A stretch of 27,358 nt of DNA from Candidatus Sulfotelmatobacter sp. (GTDB taxonomy: Bacteria > Acidobacteriota > Terriglobia > Terriglobales > Acidobacteriaceae): contig JASICF010000040.1 of NCBI GenBank assembly GCA_030044775.1, positions 1 through 27,358 on the forward strand. The letters run 5' to 3'. This document shows positions 13,286 through 22,526 of this stretch, one piece after another (within the stretch, counting starts at the first letter, position 1; every line of letters starts with the position of its first letter). A program made the translations under genes and the position numbers. The notes beneath the pieces were generated by a model. It was not told the DNA's origin. It was given only the letters and a program-made list of their open reading frames with translations, and ran no database searches.

Positions 13286-16200
13286 ATGATCCTCGGATCA
13301 ACCATTCGCACCCTTAGAACCCTCGCCGTCTTTTTACCTGTCACCCTTGCTTGCAGCATCGCATTCGCTCAAGGCGGCGCATCCACCGGCGATCTGCACA
13401 TCACGGTGAAAGATCCCAAGGGCAGCTTTGTGGCGAATGCCACCGTCGTCGCCAGCGATGTCGCCAAGGGCCTCGTGCGCAGCGCAACCGGCGACAATCA
13501 GGGCGGCTACAGCGTGCGCCAGTTACCTCCGGGAACTTATATGGTGACGGCAGAGGCTCCTGGCTTCGATAAGGCTCAAGCCAACGACGTCAGCATCACG
13601 GTTGGAGGATTGGTGGAGCTGCCTATCACTTTGGCGCTGGCCACCGGGAAGGTGACTGTGGAGGTTTCGTCGCAAGCGGATTTGATCGAGACCTCTCGCA
13701 CCTCGACGACTGACACCATCGGCGAACGCCGCATCGATAATCTTCCCATCAACGGGCGCAACTATATCAATTTCACATTGACCGACTCCCAGGTCAATCG
13801 CGATAACGCGCCGGAGACGGGAGCTGCTCCTACCTCCGGCCTGAACATGAGCGGCCAGCGCGCCCGAGCCAACCTGGTGAATGTCGATGGCGCGGATGCG
13901 ACCGACAACGGCGTAAATGGAGTTCGCTCCACAGTTTCGCAGGAAGACGTACAGGAATTTCAGATCATCACCAACAATTACGCGCCGGAATATGGCCGCG
14001 CCGCCGGAGGCGTAGTCAACATTATCACCCGCTCCGGCTCGAACGATTTTCACGGCGACGTGTTCGGCTTTCTGCGCGACCGCTCCTTTCAGGCAGTAAA
14101 CCCATTCAGCACGGTTCCTAACCCAGCCTATACGCGCGTGCAGGCAGGAGCAGCCTTCGGCGGGCCGATCAAAAAGGACAAAACCTATTATTTCTTTTCT
14201 TACGAAATAACCCGGCGGCACGAGACCGGCTTCTCGGATATTGGGGCGGATAACTTCGGGCTGGTTCCGTTCAATACCGCTCAGGTTGGCCTGCCGTTTG
14301 GTACTCTTCAGCTCACTCCAGACCAGGTTAGTTTCCTGACCGACCCAGCCACGCTCGCCGCCGAGGCGAATCCCGCCTTCCTGAAAGGAGTTGAACAATA
14401 CGCAATTCTCGCGGGCGCATCTTCGGGGCAGGCAGTTCAAGGCGTATGGCCCACCGGGATGGTGCAGGCCCTCACCGGCGGTCTCTTATCAACATTCGCT
14501 GGCTTCCCAACCAGTTGCACTCCTCCCGGCCCATGTGCGCCTGTTCCCGCGTCCTATCAGACACTCAACTCGCAGATCGGCAATTTCCCTGTCTTTGAAG
14601 GTACGAGTCTTTATTCATTCCGTATCGATCACAACTTCAACGTCAATAATCGCCTGATGCTGCGAACCAACGTAAGCCCGAGCACGATTACCGGAATTGA
14701 AGTGAGCGGCCAAGACCAACCCTTCGGACAGAACGCTTACTCTCGGACTTCCGAACAGACCTACCGCGATGTTGCCGGAGTTGCGCAAGACACCTGGACC
14801 GTTGGCAGCAACAAAGTCAATGAATTCCGTTTTCAATATGCCCGCCGTGGCTTGTCCTACTTTTACAACACGGCAATTCCCGGCGGTTCCGATCCGGCGG
14901 TCAATATTCCCGGCTACGGTTATTTCGGCCGCGAGCCTTATTCCTACATCCAGCGCGTCGAGCAGCGTTATCAATTCACCGATAATTTTTCATGGACACT
15001 GGGCAGGCACAGCACGAAGTTCGGCGTCGATTTCAACTACATCAATACGACGGCAACTTTCACCGTGAACTATGGCGGCGTTTACGATTTCGGTGCGCAA
15101 ACATCGGCCGATCTCGGTTTCGTCTCTCCGGTTCCGAATGATCCATTCCCGAGCCTTTCACCCGTGCAAGCCTACGGCGCGGGACTGCCGGAGGATTTTA
15201 TTCAAGGTATCGGCAACCCGCACGACTCGTTCCCCAATAAGCCGCTGGGAGCATTCTGGCAGGATTCGTGGCGCATTCGTCCCAACCTGACCTTCAACTA
15301 CGGGCTTCGTTACGATATCGAGTTCCCGCCGCAGTTCAAACCGGTCACGCCGCTGGCGCAAGCTGGATATAACTTCCTGGGTCTGCAGAAGGGCATTCAG
15401 ACGGACACCAATAACGTTCAGCCGCGTCTCGGCCTCGCGTGGGATCCAAAAGGCGACGGCAAGACGGTTCTTCGTGCGTCGTACGGGATGTTTTACGATC
15501 ATCCGCTGCTGGGCCTTTACTTCCTGGGAGATGCCTCCGATGGCTCAACCAGCGGACAGTTAGTCTTCGCAGGCACGGGAGGTTGCTCCGGCGCCGGCAA
15601 CCCAGCCAATCTCAACGCGATTCCCATTTTTCAGGGACTACCCATCAACGTTGCGGGCTCGCCCTGTTCGGCATCCGCCAGCAGCGCGACCCTGGCCGCG
15701 CTCGGCTACGAGGCGAACCAGCAACAGTTCAATGCCTTTCAGCCAAATTCAGTTTTCCTGAATCAGAATTATCTGAGCCCCTCCACGTTCATGCCACTGG
15801 CGTTTCAACCTTTCGGTTATCCGCAATCGAAGAATTTCGTTTACGCCTACGCGCAGCAGGGAAACTTCAGCGTCGAGCGTGATCTCGGCGGCGGCTACGC
15901 TCTCGATCTTGCCTACAACTTCAATGGCGGGCGTCATCTCAACCGTCCCATCAATTCCAACGCGATTCGCGGCGATCTGATGATCGACAACCTGCTGGTT
16001 GCGCAAGCGGCCGCCGTGGCGTCGGGGATTGGGCCGACGAACCCAAACTATCCGACCAGTCCGTTCACGGTGGGAACGTCAACCGCGTTTGCGCCTTGCG
16101 GCGTGCTTCCCAATGGCAAGGCTTATGTGCCATCGTCGCTGATGGGGTTCTTCCGCCCCAGCGGGTTGAATCCTTCCATCGCGATCGCGCTTGAGGAGAG

Positions 16201-17059
16201 CGGCGCGGCCGGCTGCGTCACCATCGCGCAGGGTATCCTGCAGGGCCTCGCGAGCCAGGGCTTCAACACCGCGTGTAATCCGGCGACGCTTGCCGGCTGC
16301 ATTCCCTTCAGCGACATGGACGCCAACTACTCGACTGGCACCTCTGATTACAATGGTTTTAGCGCCAATCTACGCAAGCGCTTCAATCGCAACTTTGAAT
16401 TTCTCGCTTCTTACACGTGGTCCCACGCCATCGACGACTCGACCGACCTGGAGGCGACGCTCACGCCGCAAGACAGCTATTATCCTGACCGCGATCGCTC
16501 GACCTCGCTGTTCGATCAGCGGCACCGGTTCGTCTTTAGTGGCGTTTATCAGCTCGGCAAGGTGGGCCGAGGCACGTCCGGAGCGATCTTCAGCAACTGG
16601 ACATTCGCTCCCCTTATTGAGTTCGGCTCCGGAAGGCCCTTTAACATCATCACCGGCAACGACGACAATCTGCAGTTGTCATCCCTCACCGGCCGCCCGA
16701 ATACAGTTGTGAATCCCGCGTGCACGGCGCTCGGATATCCGGCCGTTCCTTCAAAGTTTTCCCCGACCGGAGTGTTTCAGGAGCCTTGCCCTGCGGAGTT
16801 CAATGGCACGCTGTCTTCGCTCGATGGAACCTTGGGCCGCAATGCTGGAGTGCAACCCTGGACCGTATTCGACGACTTTCGCATCGCCAAACGCGTTTAC
16901 TTTACCGAACGTTACAACATGGAACTGATCGTCGATATGTTCAACATCGCGAATCGCTACAATGTGTCGGCGGTCAGCCCGCTGTTCACGAATGCGGGAC
17001 AGGCGACAGCGGCTTACGATCCGCGGCAGTTCCAGTTCGCGATGAAGTTCTACTGGTAG
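13286..17059 (+). CDS. Oar-like TonB-dependent receptor with carboxypeptidase-regulatory-like N-terminal domain
   Basis: This is a 1257-aa outer membrane protein. A signal peptide (residues 1-28, ending SIAFA-QGG) is followed by a carboxypeptidase-regulatory-like Ig fold (about 34-118: DLHITVKDPKGSFVANATV ... GGYSVRQLPPGTYMVTAEAPGF). A TonB plug (about 140-255) includes LPINGRNYINF, LVNVDGADATDNGVNG and GRAAGGVVNIITRSGSNDFHGD. A long beta-barrel of alternating strands ends in the aromatic C-terminus FQFAMKFYW, as expected for BAM recognition. Oar-like receptors import large ligands, probably oligosaccharides or peptides, or act in adhesion; Acidobacteria carry many. No TonB/ExbBD, glycosidase or SusD gene is adjacent, so the ligand is unknown. 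The ATG is supported by AGGGAG six bases upstream. Confidence 0.94.
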   Translation: MILGSTIRTLRTLAVFLPVTLACSIAFAQGGASTGDLHITVKDPKGSFVANATVVASDVAKGLVRSATGDNQGGYSVRQLPPGTYMVTAEAPGFDKAQANDVSITVGGLVELPITLALATGKVTVEVSSQADLIETSRTSTTDTIGERRIDNLPINGRNYINFTLTDSQVNRDNAPETGAAPTSGLNMSGQRARANLVNVDGADATDNGVNGVRSTVSQEDVQEFQIITNNYAPEYGRAAGGVVNIITRSGSNDFHGDVFGFLRDRSFQAVNPFSTVPNPAYTRVQAGAAFGGPIKKDKTYYFFSYEITRRHETGFSDIGADNFGLVPFNTAQVGLPFGTLQLTPDQVSFLTDPATLAAEANPAFLKGVEQYAILAGASSGQAVQGVWPTGMVQALTGGLLSTFAGFPTSCTPPGPCAPVPASYQTLNSQIGNFPVFEGTSLYSFRIDHNFNVNNRLMLRTNVSPSTITGIEVSGQDQPFGQNAYSRTSEQTYRDVAGVAQDTWTVGSNKVNEFRFQYARRGLSYFYNTAIPGGSDPAVNIPGYGYFGREPYSYIQRVEQRYQFTDNFSWTLGRHSTKFGVDFNYINTTATFTVNYGGVYDFGAQTSADLGFVSPVPNDPFPSLSPVQAYGAGLPEDFIQGIGNPHDSFPNKPLGAFWQDSWRIRPNLTFNYGLRYDIEFPPQFKPVTPLAQAGYNFLGLQKGIQTDTNNVQPRLGLAWDPKGDGKTVLRASYGMFYDHPLLGLYFLGDASDGSTSGQLVFAGTGGCSGAGNPANLNAIPIFQGLPINVAGSPCSASASSATLAALGYEANQQQFNAFQPNSVFLNQNYLSPSTFMPLAFQPFGYPQSKNFVYAYAQQGNFSVERDLGGGYALDLAYNFNGGRHLNRPINSNAIRGDLMIDNLLVAQAAAVASGIGPTNPNYPTSPFTVGTSTAFAPCGVLPNGKAYVPSSLMGFFRPSGLNPSIAIALEESGAAGCVTIAQGILQGLASQGFNTACNPATLAGCIPFSDMDANYSTGTSDYNGFSANLRKRFNRNFEFLASYTWSHAIDDSTDLEATLTPQDSYYPDRDRSTSLFDQRHRFVFSGVYQLGKVGRGTSGAIFSNWTFAPLIEFGSGRPFNIITGNDDNLQLSSLTGRPNTVVNPACTALGYPAVPSKFSPTGVFQEPCPAEFNGTLSSLDGTLGRNAGVQPWTVFDDFRIAKRVYFTERYNMELIVDMFNIANRYNVSAVSPLFTNAGQATAAYDPRQFQFAMKFYW

Positions 17060-17076
17060 ACGCTCTCGAGGCATTT

Positions 17077-17102
17077 GTCATCCTGAGCGGAGCGAAGGAT
17101 CT
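17077..17102. repeat. REP-like intergenic element
   Basis: The element begins GTCATCCTGAGCGG and ends AGCGAAGGATCT, with ATCCT (17080-17084) and AGGAT (17096-17100) as inverted arms. It starts 18 bp after the receptor stop codon. From memory, very similar TCATCCTGAGCG...AGCGAAGGATCT elements occur many times between genes of Acidobacteria. Only one copy was seen in this window, so its repeat status relies on that recollection. Confidence 0.55.
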
Positions 17103-17227
17103 ATGCAACTCAGCCGGGGTAAGTGCATATATTTTTCGGTGTAAAGCAGCCGCGGCCCAGGGCAGCAGCGCCGGATGTTACACTTTTCCTTCACCATCCT
17201 TGGCGCTTGCCTGGAGCCGTTTCCCAA

Positions 17228-17899
17228 ATGTCCGAAGCTCAAGCACCCTCCGCGCGCACCCGTGTGGTTCGCGAAGCCCATCGCGCTGTTTACGATCGTG
17301 AAACGGCATATCGAATTCTGGACGAGGGATTTCTCTGCCACGTTGGTTTCACCGCCGACGGCCAGCCATTCGTCATTCCCACCTTGTACGGACGCAGTGA
17401 TGACAACCTGTTGATTCACGGTTCGGCCGCCAGCCGGATGCTGAAGAACATGAAAGAAGGCTTGCCGGTTTGCTTGACCGTCACTCTGGTCGATGGCTTT
17501 GTGCTGGCACGTTCCATTTTCAATCAATCGATGAATTACCGTTCGGTAGTGGTTCTAGGCAAGGCAATGCTGGTGGACGATCCGGCACAAAAGCTGGAAG
17601 CGTTGCAACTGCTTTCCGAGCACATTATTCCTGGCCGCTGGGCCGACGTGCGTCAGCCGAATGAGCGCGAGCTCAAACAGACTTCTGTACTGCGTCTTCC
17701 GATCGAAGAGTTCTCCTGTAAAGTCCGCACGGGCCCGGCCATCGACGACGAAGAAGACTACTCATTCCAGACCTGGGCGGGGGTGTTGCCACTGGAGATG
17801 AAAACCGGCGAACTCATCCCCGATGAAAGGCTTCTGCAAGGACAGAAGATACCCGAATACATGCGGAATTATTCGAGAAAGCACCAAGCAGAGGGCTAG
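17228..17899 (+). CDS. Pyridoxamine 5'-phosphate oxidase-like FMN-binding split-barrel protein
   Basis: This 223-aa protein belongs to the PNPOx-like split-barrel superfamily of the NimA/Pyridox_ox_2 type. Seen: AYRILDEGFLCHVGFTADGQPFVIPTLYGRSDDNLLIHGSAAS (27-69), the beta strands that hold FMN, followed by PVCLTVTLVDGFVLARSIFNQSMNYRSVVVLGKA. Related proteins are flavin- or heme-linked oxidoreductases and nitroimidazole resistance proteins; the substrate is unknown. The start is ATG 17228, preceded by GGAG (17213-17216). An upstream in-frame start would add 35 residues that run through the intergenic region and look non-coding. It converges with the quinone oxidoreductase gene across a 68-bp gap with no clear terminator. 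Confidence 0.88.
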   Translation: MSEAQAPSARTRVVREAHRAVYDRETAYRILDEGFLCHVGFTADGQPFVIPTLYGRSDDNLLIHGSAASRMLKNMKEGLPVCLTVTLVDGFVLARSIFNQSMNYRSVVVLGKAMLVDDPAQKLEALQLLSEHIIPGRWADVRQPNERELKQTSVLRLPIEEFSCKVRTGPAIDDEEDYSFQTWAGVLPLEMKTGELIPDERLLQGQKIPEYMRNYSRKHQAEG

Positions 17900-17967
17900 T
17901 TAGGAATACGAAGTAGCTGGAAAAAAGACGTTACCGGCGCAACCCAAGATAACCAGGCGCTCCGGAG

Positions 17968-18936
17968 TCACGGTATCAGCAGCAGTTTTCCCGTCGTCTT
18001 ACGCCCCTCGAGATCGCGATGTGCCCTTTGCGCCTCAACCAAGGGATAGGTATGTTCGATGCGAAGCTTGAGTTTTCCACTTGCCAGCATTCCGAACACT
18101 GCCTCGGATCGGGCAACCAACTCCTCGCGGCTGGCGGTGTAAACAACCAGGGTAGGCCGGGTTAGATAGAGAGATCCTTTTTGGGAAAGAACAATTGGAT
18201 CGAAAGGTGGCACCGCGCCGCTCGATCCTCCGAACAGCACCATCATTCCCCGTGGCCGCAGAACGTTAAAGCCTTTCTCGAATGTGGTTTTGCCCACCGA
18301 GTCGTAGACCACATGCACTCCGCTGCCTCCGGTGAGCCGCTTCGTCTCGCTCTCGAAATCGGTTTGCGTGTAGAGGATGACCTCGTCCGCGCCTGCCGCA
18401 CGTGCCAGCTGGGCTTTCTCTTCAGTGGAGACGGTGCCGATCACGCGCGCGCCAATGTTATGCGCCATCTGCACCAGTAGAAGTCCCACGCCGCCGGCTG
18501 CCGCATGAACCAACGCCGTGTCACCTGCCTTCAAGGGATATGTGCTGTAAGACAAATATTGCGCGGTCATACCCTGTAGCATCGCGGCCGCAGCCTGCCG
18601 ATCGGTAACTCCGCCGGGAATCGCGACCAGCCGGTCCGACGGAACCGCGGCATACTCCGCATAGGCTCCAAGCTGTCCGCACCAGGCGACCCGGTCTTCC
18701 ACCCTGACTGACTTAACCTCTGTGCCGATGGCTACCACCACCCCAGCGGCCTCCTGACCGAGAACAAACGGTGGTGTCGCTTTGTAACGTCCCTCACGGT
18801 AGTACACATCGATGAAGTTCACTCCCGCAGCGGCCACCTTCACGACCGCTTCGTTCGCCTTCGGTTGCGGGACCGGCAAGTCCACCATTTCCATTGCTTC
18901 CGGCCCGCCCACTTGCTTGACTTGAATGGCTTTCAT
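17968..18936 (-). CDS. NADPH:quinone oxidoreductase, zeta-crystallin type (MDR superfamily)
   Basis: This 322-aa protein is a medium-chain dehydrogenase/reductase without the catalytic zinc set. An N-terminal GroES-like domain carries VVKVAAAGVNFIDVYYREG and LGQEAAGVV. A Rossmann domain carries the NADPH motif AAAGGVG (145-151) and ends with VYDSVGKTTFEKGFNVL and GMMVLFGGSSG. These are hallmarks of QOR/zeta-crystallin enzymes, which reduce quinones or enones with NADPH. The gene is monocistronic, and its upstream region is shared divergently with the DUF6526-like gene. The exact substrate is not readable from sequence. Confidence 0.94.
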   Translation of the reverse strand: MKAIQVKQVGGPEAMEMVDLPVPQPKANEAVVKVAAAGVNFIDVYYREGRYKATPPFVLGQEAAGVVVAIGTEVKSVRVEDRVAWCGQLGAYAEYAAVPSDRLVAIPGGVTDRQAAAAMLQGMTAQYLSYSTYPLKAGDTALVHAAAGGVGLLLVQMAHNIGARVIGTVSTEEKAQLARAAGADEVILYTQTDFESETKRLTGGSGVHVVYDSVGKTTFEKGFNVLRPRGMMVLFGGSSGAVPPFDPIVLSQKGSLYLTRPTLVVYTASREELVARSEAVFGMLASGKLKLRIEHTYPLVEAQRAHRDLEGRKTTGKLLLIP

Positions 18937-19040
18937 GTCTCGCTTGGATTCGGTTCTTCAGTCGAAGGATTCTTAAGAGCGCGGTGGGAGTTTGCATCGG
19001 CGCCCCGACCACTGGTAGACCTGCGCGGAGCATGCCGCTC

Positions 19041-19049
19041 TGCTACACT
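19041..19049 (+). promoter_or_regulatory. Extended -10 promoter element before the DUF6526-like gene
   Basis: TGCTACACT gives the extended -10 TGn followed by TACACT (4 of 6 to consensus), 31 nt before the ATG at 19081. No -35 at proper spacing was found. Confidence 0.35.
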
Positions 19050-19080
19050 GTCGCGTTTACAAAAGTGAGGCCCTTGCGTC

Positions 19081-19518
19081 ATGGCTGAGAAGAAACCCCA
19101 AACTTTCGCCAATCACACCCGCCTGGATCCGCCTTTTCACTTCTTCGTACTCCCCGTATTCGGGCTGACCGCCGTCGCGGCGACAATTCATTTCATCTGG
19201 CGGCCAAGCTGGCATTCCGCAGCTTTCTTTGTCATCTCCGTTGCTGCCGCAACCGCCGTGGTAAAAACCCGCATGTACGCTCTTCGGGTGCAGGATCGCG
19301 TGATTCGGCTTGAGGAACGTCTTCGGCTTTCCATGCTGTTGCCCGAAAGTCAGCGTGGCAGAATTTCCGAGTTGACAGAGGAACAACTGGTTGCCCTCCG
19401 TTTTTCCTCCGATGGCGAACTGCCCCGATTGGTCGAGCGCGCTCTTTCCGAGAAGCTTTCACGGGCCGACATCAAGAAGGCCATTCAGGTCTGGCGTCCC
19501 GATTACTGGCGAGTTTGA
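19081..19518 (+). CDS. DUF6526-like small membrane protein
   Basis: This 145-aa protein has two adjacent hydrophobic segments (about residues 20-40 FFVLPVFGLTAVAATIHFIW and 44-62 SAAFFVISVAAATAVVKTR). A charged cytoplasmic helical tail follows, with QDRVIRLEERLRLSMLLPE, LTEEQLVALRFSSDGELPRLVERAL and the end KAIQVWRPDYWRV. The QDRxIRLEExLR and LTxxQLxALRFASDxELP pattern is characteristic of the DUF6526 family as I recall it. The function is unknown. It has its own possible promoter and stands divergently from the quinone oxidoreductase gene. Confidence 0.8.
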   Translation: MAEKKPQTFANHTRLDPPFHFFVLPVFGLTAVAATIHFIWRPSWHSAAFFVISVAAATAVVKTRMYALRVQDRVIRLEERLRLSMLLPESQRGRISELTEEQLVALRFSSDGELPRLVERALSEKLSRADIKKAIQVWRPDYWRV

Positions 19519-19652
19519 GCACCGGCTTTTGGGCGATCCAGCACGGTTGAGCGCCGGATCTGTTTGAAACCTTTAGGCCTTGTTTTGCCGTCTGAATGCA
19601 GGTAACCGGCTGTTTCGATATCGAAAGTAACCTGAACAGAACTTCTCGGCGG

Positions 19653-19681
19653 TTGACCTGATGCCGATCGCAGCGTACGAT
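19653..19681 (+). promoter_or_regulatory. Sigma-70-like promoter for the MltD-like gene
   Basis: TTGACC (19653-19658) and TACGAT (19676-19681) are separated by 17 bp, giving 5 of 6 and 4 of 6 matches to consensus. A further TACAAT (19689-19694) lies just downstream without a -35. The rest of the gap from 19519 shows nothing else clear. Confidence 0.5.
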
Positions 19682-19741
19682 TTTTGGATACAATTCATCT
19701 CATTGTAATCACAGGGAGTAGTGCGTATCTCGTAGATAAGT

Positions 19742-21751
19742 ATGCAAGTTGGAAATCTTCAGATGCGGATTGCGATGCTTGCCGCAGCAGTATTGGCAGG
19801 CTCGTCGTGCTCCGCGAAAAAGCCGGTTGTGGTTGCGAAAACGGCAACCGCTCCACCGGCGATTACCGCCAGCCCGGCAAATCAGGCCGTGTCTGAAAAA
19901 CAGGCTGAAGTCCCGGCGAGCCAGCCGCCTTCCCCGCAACCGAACCCCGCGCAACCCCAATCCGCTATTTCAAAACCCGACCCGGCATCTGCAACTACTG
20001 CTCCCGTCCCCGATCCGGTCGCCGATCTAATCACCAAGGTGGAAAAGGAGTATCAGGCAGGAATGGATGCCTTTCAAGCTGGCCAGACAGATACAGCCAA
20101 GCAGCACTTCGATACCGCCTGCAACGCGCTGCTTGACAGTAAACTCGACATCCGGTCCGACAATCGGCTGGAACAGGAGTTCGAGCGCATTGTCACCGGT
20201 ATCGACAAGTTGAATCTCGGCGACTTAGCCGACTCGGATACGCAGAAATCGGAACCCGCGCCGATTGATGAAACCAATGGGATTACCCCCTCCGCTGACG
20301 CAAAGACAAAGGCAAAAGCTCAGGCTGAGATCAGGGCGACGCACTCAGATCTGCCGCTCATGATGACCGATCAGGTGGCGGGCTATATCAGCTACTTTTC
20401 GACTCATGGCCGCGGAACCTTCGAGCGCGCGTACGCGCGCTCCGGCCGCTATCACGACATGATGGTTTCAATTCTCAAGGAAGAGGGTGTTCCGCAGGAT
20501 TTGATCTATCTGGCTCAAGCCGAGTCGGGATTTCATCCGCTGGCTGTCTCCCGTGTTGGCGCTCGAGGCATCTGGCAGTTTATGGCAAGCCGAGCCCGTG
20601 GCTACGGCCTGCAACACAACATGTGGGTCGATGATCGCCAGGATCCCGAGAAATCCACACGCGCCGCAGCCCGGCATCTCCGCGACCTCTATGCGCAGTT
20701 CGGCGATTGGTATCTGGCCATGGCCGCCTATAATTCCGGTCCTGGAACCGTGCAGGCTGCGGTAAAGCGCACCGGATACGCCGATTTTTGGGAACTCTAT
20801 AACCGCAATGTTCTACCCCGAGAAACGCGCAACTATGTTCCTATCATCCTGGCCGTCACCATCATGGCGAAGAATCCGTCCCAGTACGGCTTTGATGACG
20901 TTTCTATGGATGATCCGGCGGCGTACGACAAGGTGGAAATCGATTATCCAGTGAGCTTGCGCCTGGTGGCCGAGTGCGTGGATTCAACGACTGACGAATT
21001 GCAGGATTTGAATCCCAGCTTGCTGCGTTTAAGCACCCCACGCCAGGGCAAATTCGAGTTGCACCTGCCGGCCGGAACCAGGGATGAGTATCAAACAGCC
21101 ATCGCCTCCATCCCATCCGACATGCGCTTGTGGTGGCGTTATCACAAGGTTGAGCCAGGTGACACGGTCGCCTCTGTCGCTCACTATTACCAGGTAACCG
21201 CAAAGGCGATCGAAGCCGCGAATCGTCTCGACAGCGCAGACCTCGACCAGGACACGCACCTGATTATTCCCATCGCGCCGAGTAAACACCCTGTCGACAC
21301 CGCGACTTATGCGCGCCGCATTACCCGCTATCACGTCCGTCGCGGCGACACGGTCGAGACCGTTGCAGAGAACTTTGGAGTTTCTCCAAAAATGCTTCGC
21401 CGCTGGAATGGCCTTCACAGTGACAGCCTGCAAGGGCGCAGGGTCCTGGCTTTACATCTTCCGGTATCGCCAGGCAGCGAAAGAACTTTGAGCGCCTCGA
21501 GCACTTCGACGGCTCATCGCCGGACGGCCGAGGTAGCCAGCAACAAGGTTCCCGCGGCCCCAGATCAAGAATCGAACACGGAGGATCCTTCTGAGGGTGC
21601 GGCCGTTCTTCGCCATACTGTGCGGTCCGGCGAAACTCTTTACTCGATTGCCAACGCCTACAAGACTACCGTGGCAGCCCTGAAGCGAAGCAATGGCAAC
21701 GTTGCAACCCTTCGTCCCGGAATGATCTTGATCGTCCAGCCCGCCCACTAA
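19742..21751 (+). CDS. MltD-like membrane-bound lytic transglycosylase with three LysM domains
   Basis: This protein is 669 aa. Its N-terminus has a hydrophobic signal (MRIAMLAAAVLAGSSC) with Cys23 as a possible but non-canonical lipidation site. Met8 is an alternative start and fits a signal peptide better. A long Pro/Ala/Gln-rich linker (25-95) is followed by a helical region. An SLT domain of family 1 lies at about 245-365, with catalytic Glu261 in YLAQAESGFHPLAVS, then GARGIWQFM and MAAYNSGPGTVQ. LysM domains at about 467-510, 529-574 and 623-666 bind peptidoglycan glycan chains. The enzyme cleaves murein to 1,6-anhydro-muropeptides in the periplasm. Together with MltG, the window holds two different murein transglycosylases. 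Confidence 0.93.
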   Translation: MQVGNLQMRIAMLAAAVLAGSSCSAKKPVVVAKTATAPPAITASPANQAVSEKQAEVPASQPPSPQPNPAQPQSAISKPDPASATTAPVPDPVADLITKVEKEYQAGMDAFQAGQTDTAKQHFDTACNALLDSKLDIRSDNRLEQEFERIVTGIDKLNLGDLADSDTQKSEPAPIDETNGITPSADAKTKAKAQAEIRATHSDLPLMMTDQVAGYISYFSTHGRGTFERAYARSGRYHDMMVSILKEEGVPQDLIYLAQAESGFHPLAVSRVGARGIWQFMASRARGYGLQHNMWVDDRQDPEKSTRAAARHLRDLYAQFGDWYLAMAAYNSGPGTVQAAVKRTGYADFWELYNRNVLPRETRNYVPIILAVTIMAKNPSQYGFDDVSMDDPAAYDKVEIDYPVSLRLVAECVDSTTDELQDLNPSLLRLSTPRQGKFELHLPAGTRDEYQTAIASIPSDMRLWWRYHKVEPGDTVASVAHYYQVTAKAIEAANRLDSADLDQDTHLIIPIAPSKHPVDTATYARRITRYHVRRGDTVETVAENFGVSPKMLRRWNGLHSDSLQGRRVLALHLPVSPGSERTLSASSTSTAHRRTAEVASNKVPAAPDQESNTEDPSEGAAVLRHTVRSGETLYSIANAYKTTVAALKRSNGNVATLRPGMILIVQPAH

Positions 21752-21911
21752 GCTCGTTTCGCTTTCGAACCGGGTCCAACAGCGCTCCCAAAATGAAATC
21801 GATCGGAACTTTCAAGCCTTCGGAGTAGGTCGCGATCCGCCGAAAGTGCGATAGAATCCTCGCGCTGTCTTCCAATCAGCTAACGGACCTGGGAAACATT
21901 AAGGAGGATTC

Positions 21912-22217
21912 ATGCGTTTCCGCACCTGGCTTGTTCTGCTCATCGGGGTTGCATCGTTGGCGGCCCTCGGCCCGCTTCCCGTTTCTGCTCAGGACGGAGC
22001 CGCAACGTTCAAAACCAAGTGCTCGGCTTGCCACGGTGCCGAGGGTCAGGGCAAAATTGGCCCCGCCCTGAAAGGGACCAGCCTTAGCGCCGACGATATC
22101 GCAAATCTACTCACCAAGGGAGACGACGCGAAGAAACCGCCCCATAAGAAAGCCCTGAACGGCGTCTCGGATGGAGACGCGAAGGCGATTGCCGAATTTG
22201 TAAAGACGCTCAAATAG
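21912..22217 (+). CDS. Small periplasmic c-type cytochrome lacking the usual axial Met
   Basis: This 101-aa protein has a signal peptide (residues 1-26, ending PVSA-QDG) and one heme site, CSACH (Cys37, Cys40, His41). It is followed by GAEGQGKIGPALKG and a C-terminal helix DAKAIAEFVKTLK, the class I cytochrome c layout. The mature protein has no methionine at all, so the common Met axial ligand is missing. His78 in KKPPHKK stands near the place of the usual MP motif and could be the sixth ligand. It has a strong AAGGAGG (21901-21907) five bases before the ATG. It is presumably a soluble electron carrier, with partners unknown. Confidence 0.9.
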   Translation: MRFRTWLVLLIGVASLAALGPLPVSAQDGAATFKTKCSACHGAEGQGKIGPALKGTSLSADDIANLLTKGDDAKKPPHKKALNGVSDGDAKAIAEFVKTLK

Positions 22218-22415
22218 CGCATAGGCGAATGCCTGAAACCGGAGGAACCAATCACTGTGTTCGCCAGTTCTTGAAGTCTGCAGCCCAGTTTGACCTGCCG
22301 ATTCGTCGAATTCCCTCTTTCCTATCGAATCCTCTTCCCTTCCATGGCCTCGTGTGTGATAACAGGATAGGCAGACTTGTGCGATTATGGGCCTTGCAGC
22401 CTGCACCAATCGTCG

Positions 22416-22424
22416 TGCTATAAT
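22416..22424 (+). promoter_or_regulatory. Extended -10 promoter for the histone-like gene, within a 309-base gap
   Basis: TGCTATAAT combines a TGn extension with a perfect TATAAT. The -35 (TTGCAG, 22394-22399) is poor with a 19-bp spacer. Transcription from about 22431 would give a leader of about 95 nt. The rest of the gap 22218-22526 holds no credible gene. Confidence 0.6.
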
Positions 22425-22526
22425 CGCGCGCCGTTCGAGCATGAAGTTTTCGGCCTTTTAACTTTTGTTTCCGGCAGCCGAGCGATCATTCTGGCGCAAG
22501 GAAGCCACTAAAGATCAGGAGGAGCA

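Noticed and set aside
13523..14440. 305-codon open frame on the minus strand
   Set aside because: Antisense to the plug region of the TonB-dependent receptor; no recognisable domain.
17123..17227. 35-residue N-terminal extension of the PNPOx-like protein
   Set aside because: It reads through intergenic DNA after the REP-like element and matches nothing in the family; ATG 17228 is adopted.
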